Assembly: GCA_030765055.1 (NCBI GenBank)
Contig: CM060953.1
Coordinates: 183,643,898-183,707,897, forward strand
Origin: Mantis religiosa
Taxonomy: Eukaryota > Arthropoda > Insecta > Mantodea > Mantidae
Reading direction: 5' to 3'
Length of the DNA: 64,000 bases
Below the pieces are notes generated by a model, which had not been told where the DNA came from, ran no database searches, and worked only from the letters and a program-made list of their open reading frames with translations. The translations under genes and the position numbers were made by a program. This document shows positions 54,524-64,000 of this stretch, one piece after another. The first letter of the stretch is position 1. Each line of letters starts with the position of its first letter.

Positions 54524-57221
54524 CCTACACACGGCCAGTGTGAAAAAAAACAATTAACTTTCATTTATACGTGATATTTCTAAATTCATTTTGATAATAT
54601 GTACGAGATATTTTGAATTTGAAACCTTTATTATATGAATAATATTGAATAAAGCACTTAGTCTTGTTTTGCTATTTAATTATACCTTGTTTTGCAAACA
54701 TGCGAATCGCACACTCACTGGACCCGTGTATCTGAACGTTACCTCGTCCATGGCTCTCTCTACTGGATGTGACACGCGGCTCGCCCGTACCTGAGCTATT
54801 GCAATGAATTGCACTTTCTATATAGAGGTATTAGACGCCAAACCAATGGTTCTTGATGTTGTATTGGTTAGCATGGTCAATGGTTCACTACCTAATTGGT
54901 TAAATGGCCCCTAATTGCAACTTAACCAATGATAGAGTGCTTTCACTTTGCTTGTAATCCGTCAACACACATTTAGAACGCTTTTTATAGGAAACTTGTG
55001 CCGTATTGTCAGTAAGTCAAGCCAGGCGCTACTGAGAATGCGCGGAAGCGAGTGCTAACCTAAAAGACAGAATGAAATCAGCTGGAGTGGCGAAGTTTTA
55101 AACTTTTTCATCTCCCTCACTTGTACATATTGTTATATATAACCAGTTTATTAAATGCCAATGTTTTCCCTGAGGTCCTGGATTATTAGGGTTTAGCTTA
55201 ACTGAAAAGAATGGATGATGCGAGAATAACAAGTAATTCCACCCTGTAAACCAAGAGGACGACGTGACTCTGGACCACCACAGAAGAGATGAGGTAGGGC
55301 CAGCGCCACTCTTCTTATAAGATCCTTTTTTCTTTCTTTTTCTTTTCTTAACTTACGTCTTCCAACATTGTCAGATCAGAAAGTCATCCGTCGGGTACTC
55401 TTTGTACCCTAAATCAGATCTCATTTGTTTAACGTTGGCGGTTTTATAGTCATTTGTTGGCAGCCGTTGTGAATCGCAAAAACAGAGAGGGAGCAAAAGA
55501 GAGAAAGCAAGCGCCACCTGCAGGGAACAAAGGAATAGGTAAAACAGAGTAACGAATTGTTATTTCAAATTGGGAGAAAGCATCCAAGGATTAGACGCAA
55601 TACAATATATTCACAATAAAATAGTAATTGATTTTCAAACACTGAATGTCATTTTCATTTGATAACGCGGAAAACAAAAATATGTGACGATCACAAAACA
55701 TAGTTTATAGTAGTGTAAGGCAAACACAGAAACATGCTACTGAGGTGATAAACGTTGTGGGAATAATCAGCCATTATTTGTTGAAAACAGTCGATTTGTT
55801 TTGTTTTGTTGGATGACGTAGGAAAATTGAAACAGATTAAAACAAATAAAACACACTAGTAATAGTAACGAAAGTACTGGTGAATTTAAGGGCTTTATAA
55901 AATTGAATCTAAGCCCCCTAACCAAAATCCAACATATGAAAGTTGAACAGGGTATCTTAGCAATTACATGGAAAACATTTTATCTGACTAGCAATTAGAG
56001 TGAGTTGAAACAGGATTCCAAATGTCGAAATGTTTAGAGAAGCGGTGGTGGTATCGAGGATGTTATTTGGAGTAGAAGTGTGGGAATCTTCAAAGGGGTG
56101 GAATAGATTTAATTCGGAGAATGTTTTGTAGAGATTGCCTGAAGCTTCATCGAAGGGAGTGGCTGGCATTGGCTGAGTTAGGGAGAGTAGGTAGGAACTT
56201 GTAGAGCATTCTTCCATTTCTTCTTTCCGTGTCTACCCTCCTTGTATGTGGAGACCTTACATCCCCTAGGACTTGCAAGTTAGCGCCTGGGGTCAGATAC
56301 GTATCGAGAAGCCGACAAACTCTTTATCAAAGAGAGTAGCCAACATGGGTGTTTCAGTCCGACGGTTGCTATGAGAATGGAGAAGGAAATGATAAAATCG
56401 ATGAAAGGAAGCGTGGTGATGAAGCAGTTGATGAAATGAATGGGAGAGGAAACCGCAGAAAACCACGGGACGCCTTGGTGAAAGGCGAGCAGTTTAAACT
56501 TTCGCCACTACTTGACCAGCATTAACAGGGCAATTCCTAGAGGAGGCCATGAAGCACCAAGCAATGTTACTATGATAAAAGATTCTGGAAAATGATCCAA
56601 TAAAGAAGACTTCTGAGATAATAAATACTACTGGAGAGAATTTTAAAATTGCATGGATTTTTAAATTAGTAGACCACAATGTTTTAAAAAACCTATAAAA
56701 TTACAAACAGAAGTAATGACAGGTAACACTGTGTGAAGTATGGGAAATTCTATAAGAAATTGCGATGGGAAAACCAAAGATATTTGGATATCAAAGCAGA
56801 GTACGGTTTTGGAAGGAAAATGATAAAATAATTAAAACGACTGGAAGAAGCAGAAATATGTGGAAGGTTGTAATAAAGCTGGTAGCCACATATTTACATT
56901 TATGAAACCAAGAAAACTATTTTTAAAAGAAAAAGGATGTATTGTGTGGGGGAGCTAGAAGGAATATTTCATGGTTTATTAGAATATGATAGAGTGAAGA
57001 GAGGGAGGGCGAATGAATGGGAAATAAATTGGGACAAACTACAGCGCTTAAAATACTGAATGACATAGGAAAATCCCAGAAGAAAAATAAGGGAGAATAT
57101 TTGGAAACATTTAGAGATGTATCAATTAAGATAAAAATTGATGAAATAGTTCAATAACGGAACGTAAAAATTGGGAAACTTCAATATACACTTTAGTATG
57201 ATATGGTATGAGATTTTCTTT
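54524..57221. other. No gene recognised; one SINE-A relic
   Basis: The segment 55350-55450 (ACTTACGTCTTCCAACATTG, TAACGTTGGCGGTTTTATAG) contains scrambled pieces of the SINE-A tail. The minus-strand frame 55957-56217 and others have no recognisable similarity. Sequence near 56440-56500 (GGAAACCGCAGAAAACCACG) recalls a SINE-E-like body but lacks the head. Confidence 0.35.
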
Positions 57222-57480
57222 ACTTATTGATGATCTTTAACAGCTATGGTTCTCAGGACTCATTTACATGGGGCGTTAAAGACCACTTAATTTTGCTCAG
57301 AGGTCTCCATCAGGTTTGGGGTTCTTTTATGCGCCATACATACGGACATGGAACCACCAACTTCGCTTCCCTTTCGATGAAAACCATGCTGAGGACTTTT
57401 AGGTCCGAAAAAAATCGATTGCCCTCCACAAGTCTGAACCCGCGATCTTTGGAATCACAGGCTAGGACCACGGAGGACGA
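57222..57480 (-). repeat. Possible tRNA-headed SINE of another family
   Basis: The complement begins GTCCTCCGTGGTCCTAGCCT and has CGCGGGTTCAGACTTGTGG as a B-box-like sequence, then a 200-base body ending in TTTAACGCCCCATGTAAATG. The layout is SINE-like, but no second copy lies in the window. Confidence 0.45.
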
Positions 57481-58147
57481 CTATATATGTAAGAGATCAT
57501 GTTAAAATAATAAAATTACGTTTAATACTTAATATTGTAATTTTAAAAAAGGCCAAGTGAGAGAAAGAAAAGGATAGCCACTTTCCACTTTATAAAAGTA
57601 TTGGAAAATTTACAAAAAGATATTTCGGAAATTATTCACTAAAAAAAAAAAAAAGTATGTACTTCATCGCGTTCTACATTTTTGTGCATCTCTTAAGGTT
57701 TACGAGTTATGTAAATATCGTATGTCAGGTATCACATAATAGTCGAAAAATCATGAGTTAAGCCCAGGACATACCGAATAGTCTACCACCTAAACCAGCT
57801 TTCTGGGTCTAATTCACAAGTCAGACTTTGTGTTACAGGAAAAGGAACTTTAACTTGGAGTATTAACATGCCTTGCTATTCTCAACTACAAACGTAACTT
57901 CCCTCTAAGTTTAATTATGCCATTATACAGTGATGGCCTGCAGTTTTTGTAACTCTGACACGCCGAGAGTTGGTATTATCCTGCTGCTCAAACCGTTACA
58001 CTAGCTTTATCTTTGTTACTCGTAGTAGAAACCTCTTAGGTAACGCACTGATTATTCTTGTGAGAGAGGTACTGACGCGCCTCTCGATCGTGACCCAAGC
58101 ACGCATCTCTTCAGCCAATGGAATGCGCACGAATCACAAATGGCAGT
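57481..58147. other. No gene recognised
   Basis: Contains GATATTTCGGAAATTATTCAC at about 57620, a variant of the recurring motif. Otherwise unassigned. Confidence 0.4.
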
Positions 58148-58275
58148 TACAGTGCGATCCATATAAACCTGAACCATTTCAATAGGCCATAACTTTTGAA
58201 CCAATAATAGGACACACGTACAACTTTGGGAGAGTATAATACACAATTGGGAGATTACATTACACTATTTACATC

Positions 58276-58640
58276 TCAGATAAAATGTTGGAAGTGTCCT
58301 CCACCAGCATCTATACATGTTTGTACCCGTCTCACCATATTCTCTGAAGTTTTACGGAGAGTATCCTCGCCAATGTTACTTATTTCGGTTCGAATGGATT
58401 CCTTGAGAACATCAATTGTCCGTGGTCTATTCTTGTACACTCTATTTTCAGATACCCCCACAAGAAAAAATCCGGTGAGGTTAAGTCAGGGGATCTGGGG
58501 GGGGGGGGGGTCGGGCCACAGACGTTTTGAGGTTATTCGATTATCAAAGAACCTGGTTACAAGTTCCATGGTCCCATTAGGTGTATGGCACGTTGCTCCA
58601 TCTTGCTGGAAATAACCTTCTCTCAATTCGACAACCCCGT
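58276..58640 (-). pseudogene. ITm-D transposase, C-terminal catalytic remnant
   Basis: The minus strand gives VELREGYFQQDGATCHTPNG, TMELVTRFFDNRITSKRLWP, a disturbed PRSPD region expanded by a G run (58497-58511), then VYKNRPRTIDVLKESIRTEI, GEDTLRKTSENMVRRVQTCI and DAGGGHFQHF. It is better preserved than the 7.1-kb copy and shows QQDGA...H with the second catalytic Asp. The G run replaces the third acidic region with a low-complexity frame. The N-terminal half is absent. Confidence 0.7.
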
Positions 58641-58724
58641 AAAACTTCAGAGAATATGGTGAGACGAGTGCAAACATGTATAGATGCTGGTGGAGAACAC
58701 TTCCAACATTTTCTCTAAGATGTA

Positions 58725-59384
58725 CGTCCAGAAAGTAAGTTCTGTTTGGTAATAAAATTAAATTGTGTACAGATACAGAAAAATTGTTTATTGCACAAAA
58801 TTCTACAATTCTTAAACTACTTTTCCACATAACTGCCGAAATTTTGCAGGTATTTGTCATAGCGAGGCACAAGTTTTTGTATACCTTCTTCATAGAAATT
58901 TGCCGCCTGTGTCTTCGACCAGTTGGAAACATTTTCTTTCAGCTCTTTGTCATTGTTGAAGTGTTGACCGCCAAGGAAGGATCTGAGATGCAAAAACAGA
59001 TGAAAGTCGCGAGCGAGGTCAGGGCTGTGGTCAAACACGTCCCAGCCAAATCCCTGTAGGATGATTTTGTCGCATTTGCAGTGTGTGGTCAAGCGTTGTC
59101 GTGAAGAAACAACACCTTTTGACAGCATTCCTCGGCGCTTATCCTCTATTGCGCGGCGCAATCCTAGCATTCAGAAAACGAATCACAGACCTGATTTCAC
59201 AAGCGGTGGGATTTTCAATCAACACCAACATTGTAAACAAGCACAACAAAGCGTACGTGGCTGACAGTAATCTCACAAGGCGCACGTTTCTTCTCCTTGA
59301 TACAGAGCGTCTACCGCACATGAGCGGAACTGCGATCGCAGCGCGAGATAAATTGAAACAGAACTTACTTTCTGGACGCCCTAA
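58725..59384 (-). mobile_element. Mariner deletion derivative inside ITm-D
   Basis: Inverted ends CGTCCAGAAAGTAAGTTCTG and its complement (59356-59378) delimit about 660 bases, with TA at 58723-58724 and 59385-59386. The ITm-D arm reads continuously across the insertion (GATG-TA-AGTAG), so TA is a true target-site duplication. The interior joins the transposase N-terminus directly to its C-terminal third. The right end has six extra bases (CCCTAA) lacking on the left. Confidence 0.85.
58817..59300 (-). pseudogene. Mariner transposase, internally deleted
   Basis: On the minus strand an N-terminal stub (ENPTACEIRSVIRFLNAR) is followed after a junction near 59160 by the C-terminal third: CDKIILQGFGWDVFDHSPDL, ARDFHLFLHLRSFLGGQHFN, NDKELKENVSNWSKTQAANF and YEEGIQKLVPRYDKYLQNFG with SYVEK. 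The third catalytic Asp region is present as HSPDL, shortened from the family's HPPYSPDL, but the first two acidic residues and nearly all of the DNA-binding domain are gone. The C-terminal frame is open. Confidence 0.75.
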
Positions 59385-59483
59385 TAAGTAGTATAATGTA
59401 ATCTTTAAGTTTGATTTATGAGTCACTATGTTTACACTCAAACTTCACTTACTTGTTATTGTATAATTGAAACGTTTTCAAGA

Positions 59484-60354
59484 TCATTCGATCTCATCCT
59501 CAGCTGTTTGGTGACTACATGAACCTTCCTCTTCTTCCACTACTACGGAGCTCCGATCCCTCTGCCATCTGGTGTTAGGGGCACTAAGTTTTAATACTTC
59601 ATTTAATGCCGGGATTTCAAAATTTATAACTTTATCACGGTTTTTGTTTATGAATATTTTTTCCCAAATATCCAATTCTATGGGTGTACTTAAAGATTTT
59701 AACAGTTTAATGTTGTGGCCAATGTGGTTTTCTGTCCAAAAATGGTGTGAAACGGCAGATTTTTCTGTTTGTTTCAACTTAATGTTCCTCTGGTGTTCTT
59801 TTTGCCTGGTTAACAAGTTTTTCTTAGTTTTTCCTATGTAGCTTTTTTCACAGGTTTCACAATTAATCTGATAAATTCCTGATTTCAAATTGTTGGGGAT
59901 TGTATTTTTCAGTGGTTTATTTAGCAGGTTCCTCAGACTGAATTTGTTTTGGGGTGCTAGTTTTAAGTTTAGTCTTTTGAAGATTCGTTCAAATTTTCTA
60001 AAAGCCCATGGATGGTAGGTGAATTTTCTATATTGCCAATTTGTGTTTTTAAGTGGTGTGAGTGGTATTTTTTGATATTATCTTCAGTTTTTCTTTTCTC
60101 TTCATCATGTTCCTTATGATGGCTGGGTTGAATCCATTTAATACCGCTATGTCTTTTATGTGTTGTTGTTCTTTCAAAAATTCATCCTTACTCAGTGGGA
60201 TGTTGTATAGCCGGTGAATTAGACTTCTAAAGGTAGCTAGTTGATGTGAAACTGGGTTGTATTCAGTTTTCTTTATGTAATTATTTATGTGTGTGGGCTT
60301 CCTGTATATTCCAAAATCTACACCATGACGATTTCTAGTTATCTTGAGGTCCAA
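59484..60354 (-). pseudogene. Penelope linker and GIY-YIG endonuclease
   Basis: The open piece 60049-60354 encodes KITRNRHGVDFGIYRKPTHI, NHQL-type ...SHQLATFRSLIHRLYNIPLS and KDEFLKEQQHIKDIAVLNGF, the conserved RT thumb and linker. After a break, 59484-59888 encodes GIYQINCETCEKSYIGKTKK, NLLTRQKEHQRNIKLKQTEK, SAVSHHFWTENHIGHNI and ELDIWEKIFI. GIY, YIG, the catalytic Arg (TRQKEH), the His in the SHH/NHIGHNI stretch and the Glu (IWEKIFI) are all present, so the nuclease domain looks intact although the RT is dead. It is followed by an acidic tail (VVEEEEGSC). One or two frameshifts separate the two pieces. Confidence 0.8.
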
Positions 60355-61475
60355 AAAGGGTAGGGTGTTCTCTTTCTACTTCCATAGTAAATTGGATGTG
60401 ATTATCTTGCAGGTTTAGTAATTTTAGAGAATCTTCTCTAAGTTTTTCCGGAATGATAGCAAAAACATCAACATATCTCTGCCAAAATTTTATAAATCTG
60501 TGGGAAGGCCTTTACTATGTGTGTTTCAAAATAGCTCATGTAGAGGTCTGCTAAAATAGACGAAAGTGGGCTCCCCATAGCTAATCCTTTTGATTGTCTG
60601 TAGAATTTTTGGTTAAACATGAAGTAATTATTCCTTATGCATAAATCTGTAAGATTGATAATGTCATCTATTTCTCTGGGGTCCGTTGTAGTCTGGGTTA
60701 GCCATTTTTTGAGGAATGTAGGTATTTTTTTCTACTGGAATGCTTGTAAAAAGTGCCTTAACGTCAAAAGAAACTAGTATGTGATTTTCCGGGATGTTGT
60801 ACTTCTGTAGGTGATTTATCAATTCTAAGGAGTTTTTTATTCCCAAACTTTGAAATTTGTCATATGATTTTAATTTTCTTACTAACCACTTTGCAATGTG
60901 GTATGTAGGTGAATTGATGCCATTGATGATGGGTCTCATGCTGTTGTATTGTTTGTGGATTTTTGGCAGACAGTACAACCTTGGTAGATTTTAAGTTGTA
61001 TTTTTCAGATGTACTTAATGCTTTTGTAATTGATAAAGCTTTATTAACAGAAGTGATACTTTTGGATAATGGATTTTATGGAATTTTTTCATATTCTGGA
61101 CTGTCTAACATAAGGTTTACTCTCTGAATATAGTCTTCTGTCTCCATAATTACTAGAGAATTACCTTTGTCGGCTTTTAGGTATACCACAGGCTTCTTAT
61201 TTAAATTTCTTATTGTTTTGTTGTAAGTTTTATTGTATATTGGGGATAACTGCTTTATTATATCCAAACATTCAATTTTGGCTTTGGTTAAGTTTTCATT
61301 TTTTAGGTTATGTGTGGCTATTTCTATGTCGGCGATAAAATCGTCTTTATTATTTGAGACGTTAACACATGTATTGAAACCTTTCTGGAGTAATCTAATT
61401 TCATCGGTTGTAAACTTTTGTTGCGATAGGTTTATTACGTTAACTTGTTCTTTAAAATCCCGGTGTTTTGGCTGA
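60355..61475 (-). pseudogene. Penelope reverse transcriptase, broken
   Basis: Minus-strand blocks in order: NLSQQKFTTDEIRLLQKGFN, FIADIEIATHNLKNENLTKA, VVYLKADKGNSLVIMETEDY, LPKIHKQYNSMRPIINGINS, the first catalytic Asp in LVSFDVKALFTSIP, QSKGLAMGSPLSSILADLYM and FWQRYVDVFAIIPEKLRED. These are RT motifs 1 to 5 of the Penelope type. The catalytic YVDD box reads YVDV (60464-60475) because one Asp codon is missing without a frameshift. Frame breaks occur near 61070, 60980, 60720 and 60500. The protein would have made cDNA on a nicked target; this copy cannot. Confidence 0.8.
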
Positions 61476-61601
61476 TGAGGGTGTTCCAGTTGCCGTTCCT
61501 AATTGTATATCATATTCCCCCAAAGTTGAACGTGTGTTCCATTACTGGTTCAAAAGTTATGGCTCATTGAAATGGTTCAGGTTTATATGCATTGCACTAT
61601 A

Positions 61602-62794
61602 GATGTTATGTCCACGTGTAGTGATCGGTGCGTTATCTGAGAGGTTTCTATTACAGTTACAGCCATGGTAACCATTCGAGCAGCACAATAATACTTGGTC
61701 TTATGAGGTTCGGGGTGACCTCTACAGTCGTACCCTTACATCAGTAACAACTGTGGGTAGTTTGTGAACGATACCTGCCTTTTCCTTTCATCGCTGTTTT
61801 CAGTTTGTTTACCACTCCCATATTATGTTTCTTTGGGGAGGATTACGAACACCAAATTCCCTGTGATGTGCCCTTCGCGTATCTATAATTGAATTCGTAA
61901 TTCCGTATTGGTTTACAAGGAAGAGTCTTTGATTTAATGTACACTACACTTTCAATGACTGGAACAAATGCGAAAACAGCTACCAACAATAAAAGACAAA
62001 AATAAGAAATAAAGTTACAGCGAATCGAAACGCCCATACATTCTGACGTTAAAAACTGTTCATTCAGTGAAACCCCAGCAGAATAATTAAAGCAACAAAT
62101 GTGTTTTGTTCCAAAGGCTCCCGTGACCGGTTTAATGCATTTATTGCTAGGCAAATGTAATTAGGTGAGAGAGGATGCGCAGGTCAACCGCCGCCTACAG
62201 TCAGTTCCGTTGGCGTAAACCCACAATACTGTTTAAATTAAAGATGATGTTTGCACAACACCGCCACCATGAATATTTGCTATGCGGGTCTAGGTTGGCG
62301 GTTGACCATTCCAGGCTTAAAGGTTTATCTCCCTGCGTGCTGTGATTCTGGTACACTGTACATCAATTAAATGAAGTAATGGGTACATTTCTGAGCTAGC
62401 TTCCAGAGCAACCTCACCTCCAACACGGGGTAATAAAACTGAATATTTATTCTCGCCCTTAGCGAAATTTCATAAATATACAAACACAAATAAATCAGAA
62501 ATATTTTACTTTACCTATCTACTACATATTTGAAGCGCAGGAAGTGGTATATTCCAAAAATTCAATAGCAAGATTTCATTGAAAATGAGCGTTTTGAGGT
62601 CTCTGGATCAAAAATAAGTATATTTTTTTAGAAAAATGTCTGCGAGCGTGTATCTAAACAGCATAGCTCAAAAACGAAAAATAGCTAAAAACCAAACTTG
62701 CATTTAAGCTCCGCATCTTCCAATGACGCAACAAAGATTCTTCTTCTCTGGGTATAGGAAACAGTCCTGTTCATTTATGGTCCTCTATCCCTTA
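61602..62794. other. No gene recognised
   Basis: The minus-strand frame 61843-62154 (103 codons, with a hydrophobic stretch CLLLLVAVFAFVPV) has no recognisable family; a chance frame is likely. Confidence 0.35.
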
Positions 62795-62822
62795 GGTGTC
62801 GGGTGAGGGAGCCACAATTATT

Positions 62823-62893
<71 letters not shown>

Positions 62894-63125
62894 TCCAGGG
62901 ATGGCTGATCAGCCCGGTCCCCGGAATTAGAGTGAAGGAAGTTGATGGGGTGAAATGGATAAAAGGTAATGGAGCAATTAGTGGGATAATGGCGGGAGAA
63001 ACTGGAGATGCCGGACAAAATCCGCCCCAACGCCGTGTTGTCCACAACAAATCTCACTTTGCGTCACTTGGCATCAAATTCTTGATGAGAGTTAAGTGGT
63101 CAAACCGCTCGGCCAGGGCGCAGCA
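62795..63125 (-). repeat. SINE-E copy, old, containing a microsatellite
   Basis: The complement head at 63080-63125 (GGTCAAACCGCTCGGCCAGG) and body CGCCGTGTTGTCCACAACAA, GGGAGAAACTGGAGATGCCG match SINE-E at low similarity. The B-box part is replaced by TTGGCATCAAATTC, so the promoter is lost. An (AG)n run interrupts the distal part. Confidence 0.6.
62827..62891 (+). repeat. (AG)n microsatellite
   Basis: About 32 pure AG units. Three alternating frames stay open through it and produce false Arg/Glu and Ser/Leu repeat proteins. Confidence 0.95.
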
Positions 63126-63540
63126 AGAAATTTTTTAAAAAACTCCCCCATCCAAAAGTACTATACATGGAACACCTTTCAGACATTTTGATCTTCTCAA
63201 TGACAATTGAAATGTATATCTTGAATTTTCTGGGATTGCCCTCTGAAGATCTCTTCATTCTGAATGTTTGTTTGTTTGTTTGTTTATTTTTTTTTTCATA
63301 ACTTAAACCGCGGGAGACTATCTAAAGGCACAAAATATATACATTTCGTTAATAACCACAATTTATGTGAGCCATTTCCGAGATATTTTTGGTTGACTGA
63401 ATTTTGCAAAACTTGAATTTTCTCAAAAAGTAAATCGCATTCCTTTTTATTCATTTATTTATTTATATCTTGGCTATGCAAAGAGAAATCTTTTTCAGAG
63501 AATCACATAGCGATGAGGTCTTAAAACATTTGATGTCACT
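63126..63540. other. No gene recognised
   Basis: AT-rich, with (GTTT)n at 63267-63285 and GAGCCATTTCCGAGATATTT at 63370, the complement of the recurring motif. Confidence 0.4.
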
Positions 63541-64000
63541 TCCCTGCGGGGTTGACGCGCGTAAGTGGCGTATCCACTTCCACCCGTCTTTGTTGTCAAT
63601 TGGGGGGGGGGGTCTTTTTAGACTCAAGGTATTGCCCCAAGGAAAGACCCCCGGAGTTTTCCATCGCTCCCGGGCTGATAAGAGGCCGGAGTCTGCGGAC
63701 TTTCGGGTAGACCTCGCTGCAACGTTGTCACTTAACACCTCCCGTGGGGATCCGCCCCTTCAGCTGCCGTTGTTTGAGCGCTGAGGACCCCTAGCACTCG
63801 TGATAACTCTGACGTTACCAGAGGAACCTCGGGCCGAACATTCGAGCCCCTCGCGAATGGGAGTTGTTCGAATTGGGCTGGACTCGAGGGGGCAGGGTGT
63901 TCCCGACACTAGTGGGATGGTACCTCCGGCCAGGTTTCGGCCGCCCGGAGGGGGCAGCGGGTTGCCTAAAATGTCCCGGGTACTAGCATGCAGAAGCTAG
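63541..64000 (+). other. GC-rich block running off the window end
   Basis: An abrupt change from AT-rich to GC-rich DNA near 63541. A plus-strand frame is open from 63800 to the window end (LPEEPRAEHSSPSRMGVVRI and on), but no domain is visible. The block at 63850-63910 resembles 26600-26660. A non-LTR retrotransposon 5' region continuing beyond the window is the likeliest reading, but it is unproven. Confidence 0.35.

Larger units (their letters stand above)
59405..61498 (-). mobile_element. Penelope-like element, partial
   Basis: A reverse transcriptase followed by a GIY-YIG endonuclease, the hallmark order of Penelope elements, on the minus strand. The element lies between two pieces of ITm-D sequence that are adjacent in the intact copy, with about 10 bases of ITm-D missing or changed at the junction. 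The 5' end of the coding region is truncated. No terminal repeats were recognised. Confidence 0.8.
58150..61599. mobile_element. ITm-D element split by two later insertions
   Basis: The left arm starts CAGTGCGATCCATATAAACC after TA (58148-58149) and the right end is GTTTATATGCATTGCACTA at 61599 next to TA. The right arm runs 58640-58724, is cut by a mariner, continues for 20 bases (59385-59404, TAAGTAGTATAATGTAATCT), is cut again by a Penelope fragment, and resumes near 61499 (CTAATTGTATATC). Removing the two inserts gives an element of about 700 bases with the same palindromic layout as 6972-7653. Confidence 0.8.

Noticed and set aside
59061..59391. Two plus-strand frames over the mariner derivative
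   Set aside because: Antisense to the recognisable mariner N- and C-terminal code; no independent similarity.
61843..62154. 103-codon frame with a hydrophobic stretch, possible membrane protein
   Set aside because: A single hydrophobic run in an AT-rich chance frame; no homologue recognised.
62775..63138. Arg/Glu and Ser/Leu repeat proteins across the (AG)n run
   Set aside because: A microsatellite keeps several frames open on both strands; no flanking coding signal.

Overview
This window looks like AT-rich nuclear DNA of an arthropod, most likely an insect. The evidence is the very high load of tRNA-headed SINEs, Tc1/mariner, Tigger, piggyBac, PIF/Harbinger, Penelope and I-clade-like non-LTR remains, the microsatellites, and the absence of operons or dense coding. 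The SINE and mariner families resemble those I associate with cockroach and termite genomes, but that is only an impression. I see no convincing host exon, rRNA or functional tRNA gene.

The only intact long reading frame is a 573-codon piggyBac transposase on the minus strand (33282-35003), with a TTAA and CCC terminus on its left side. Everything else that codes is a relic: mariner (9.1-10.1, 43.3-44.6, 49.5-50.7 and 58.7-59.4 kb), a second IS630/Tc1/mariner family here called ITm-D (4.8, 7.0 and 58.2 kb), Tigger (11.7-12.9 and 27.4-28.2 kb), PIF/Harbinger (47.3-48.4 kb), Penelope with GIY-YIG (41.9 and 59.4-61.5 kb), a non-LTR RNase H end (52.9-53.9 kb), a BED/hAT-like remnant (38.3-38.8 kb) and a repeat-associated fragment (17.3-17.6 kb).

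Between these lie several families of tRNA-headed SINEs, labelled A, B, C (palindromic), E and F for this report only. SINE-A is the commonest. In four copies its central 108-bp domain is tandemly multiplied (13.98-15.27, 23.14-24.25, 25.7-26.3 and 45.9-46.2 kb), and the arrays share diagnostic changes. Several copies have clean target-site duplications.

The repeats are deeply nested. At 58.15-61.60 kb an ITm-D element holds a mariner deletion derivative in a TA site and, 20 bases further on, a 2.1-kb Penelope fragment. At 43.3-44.6 kb a palindromic mariner holds an unidentified insert that itself holds a SINE-A. At 31.5 kb a SINE-A sits in the tRNA-like promoter of a family-C element. Palindromic (fold-back) derivatives recur in three unrelated families. 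No multi-gene system is present; the interest lies in repeat biology.
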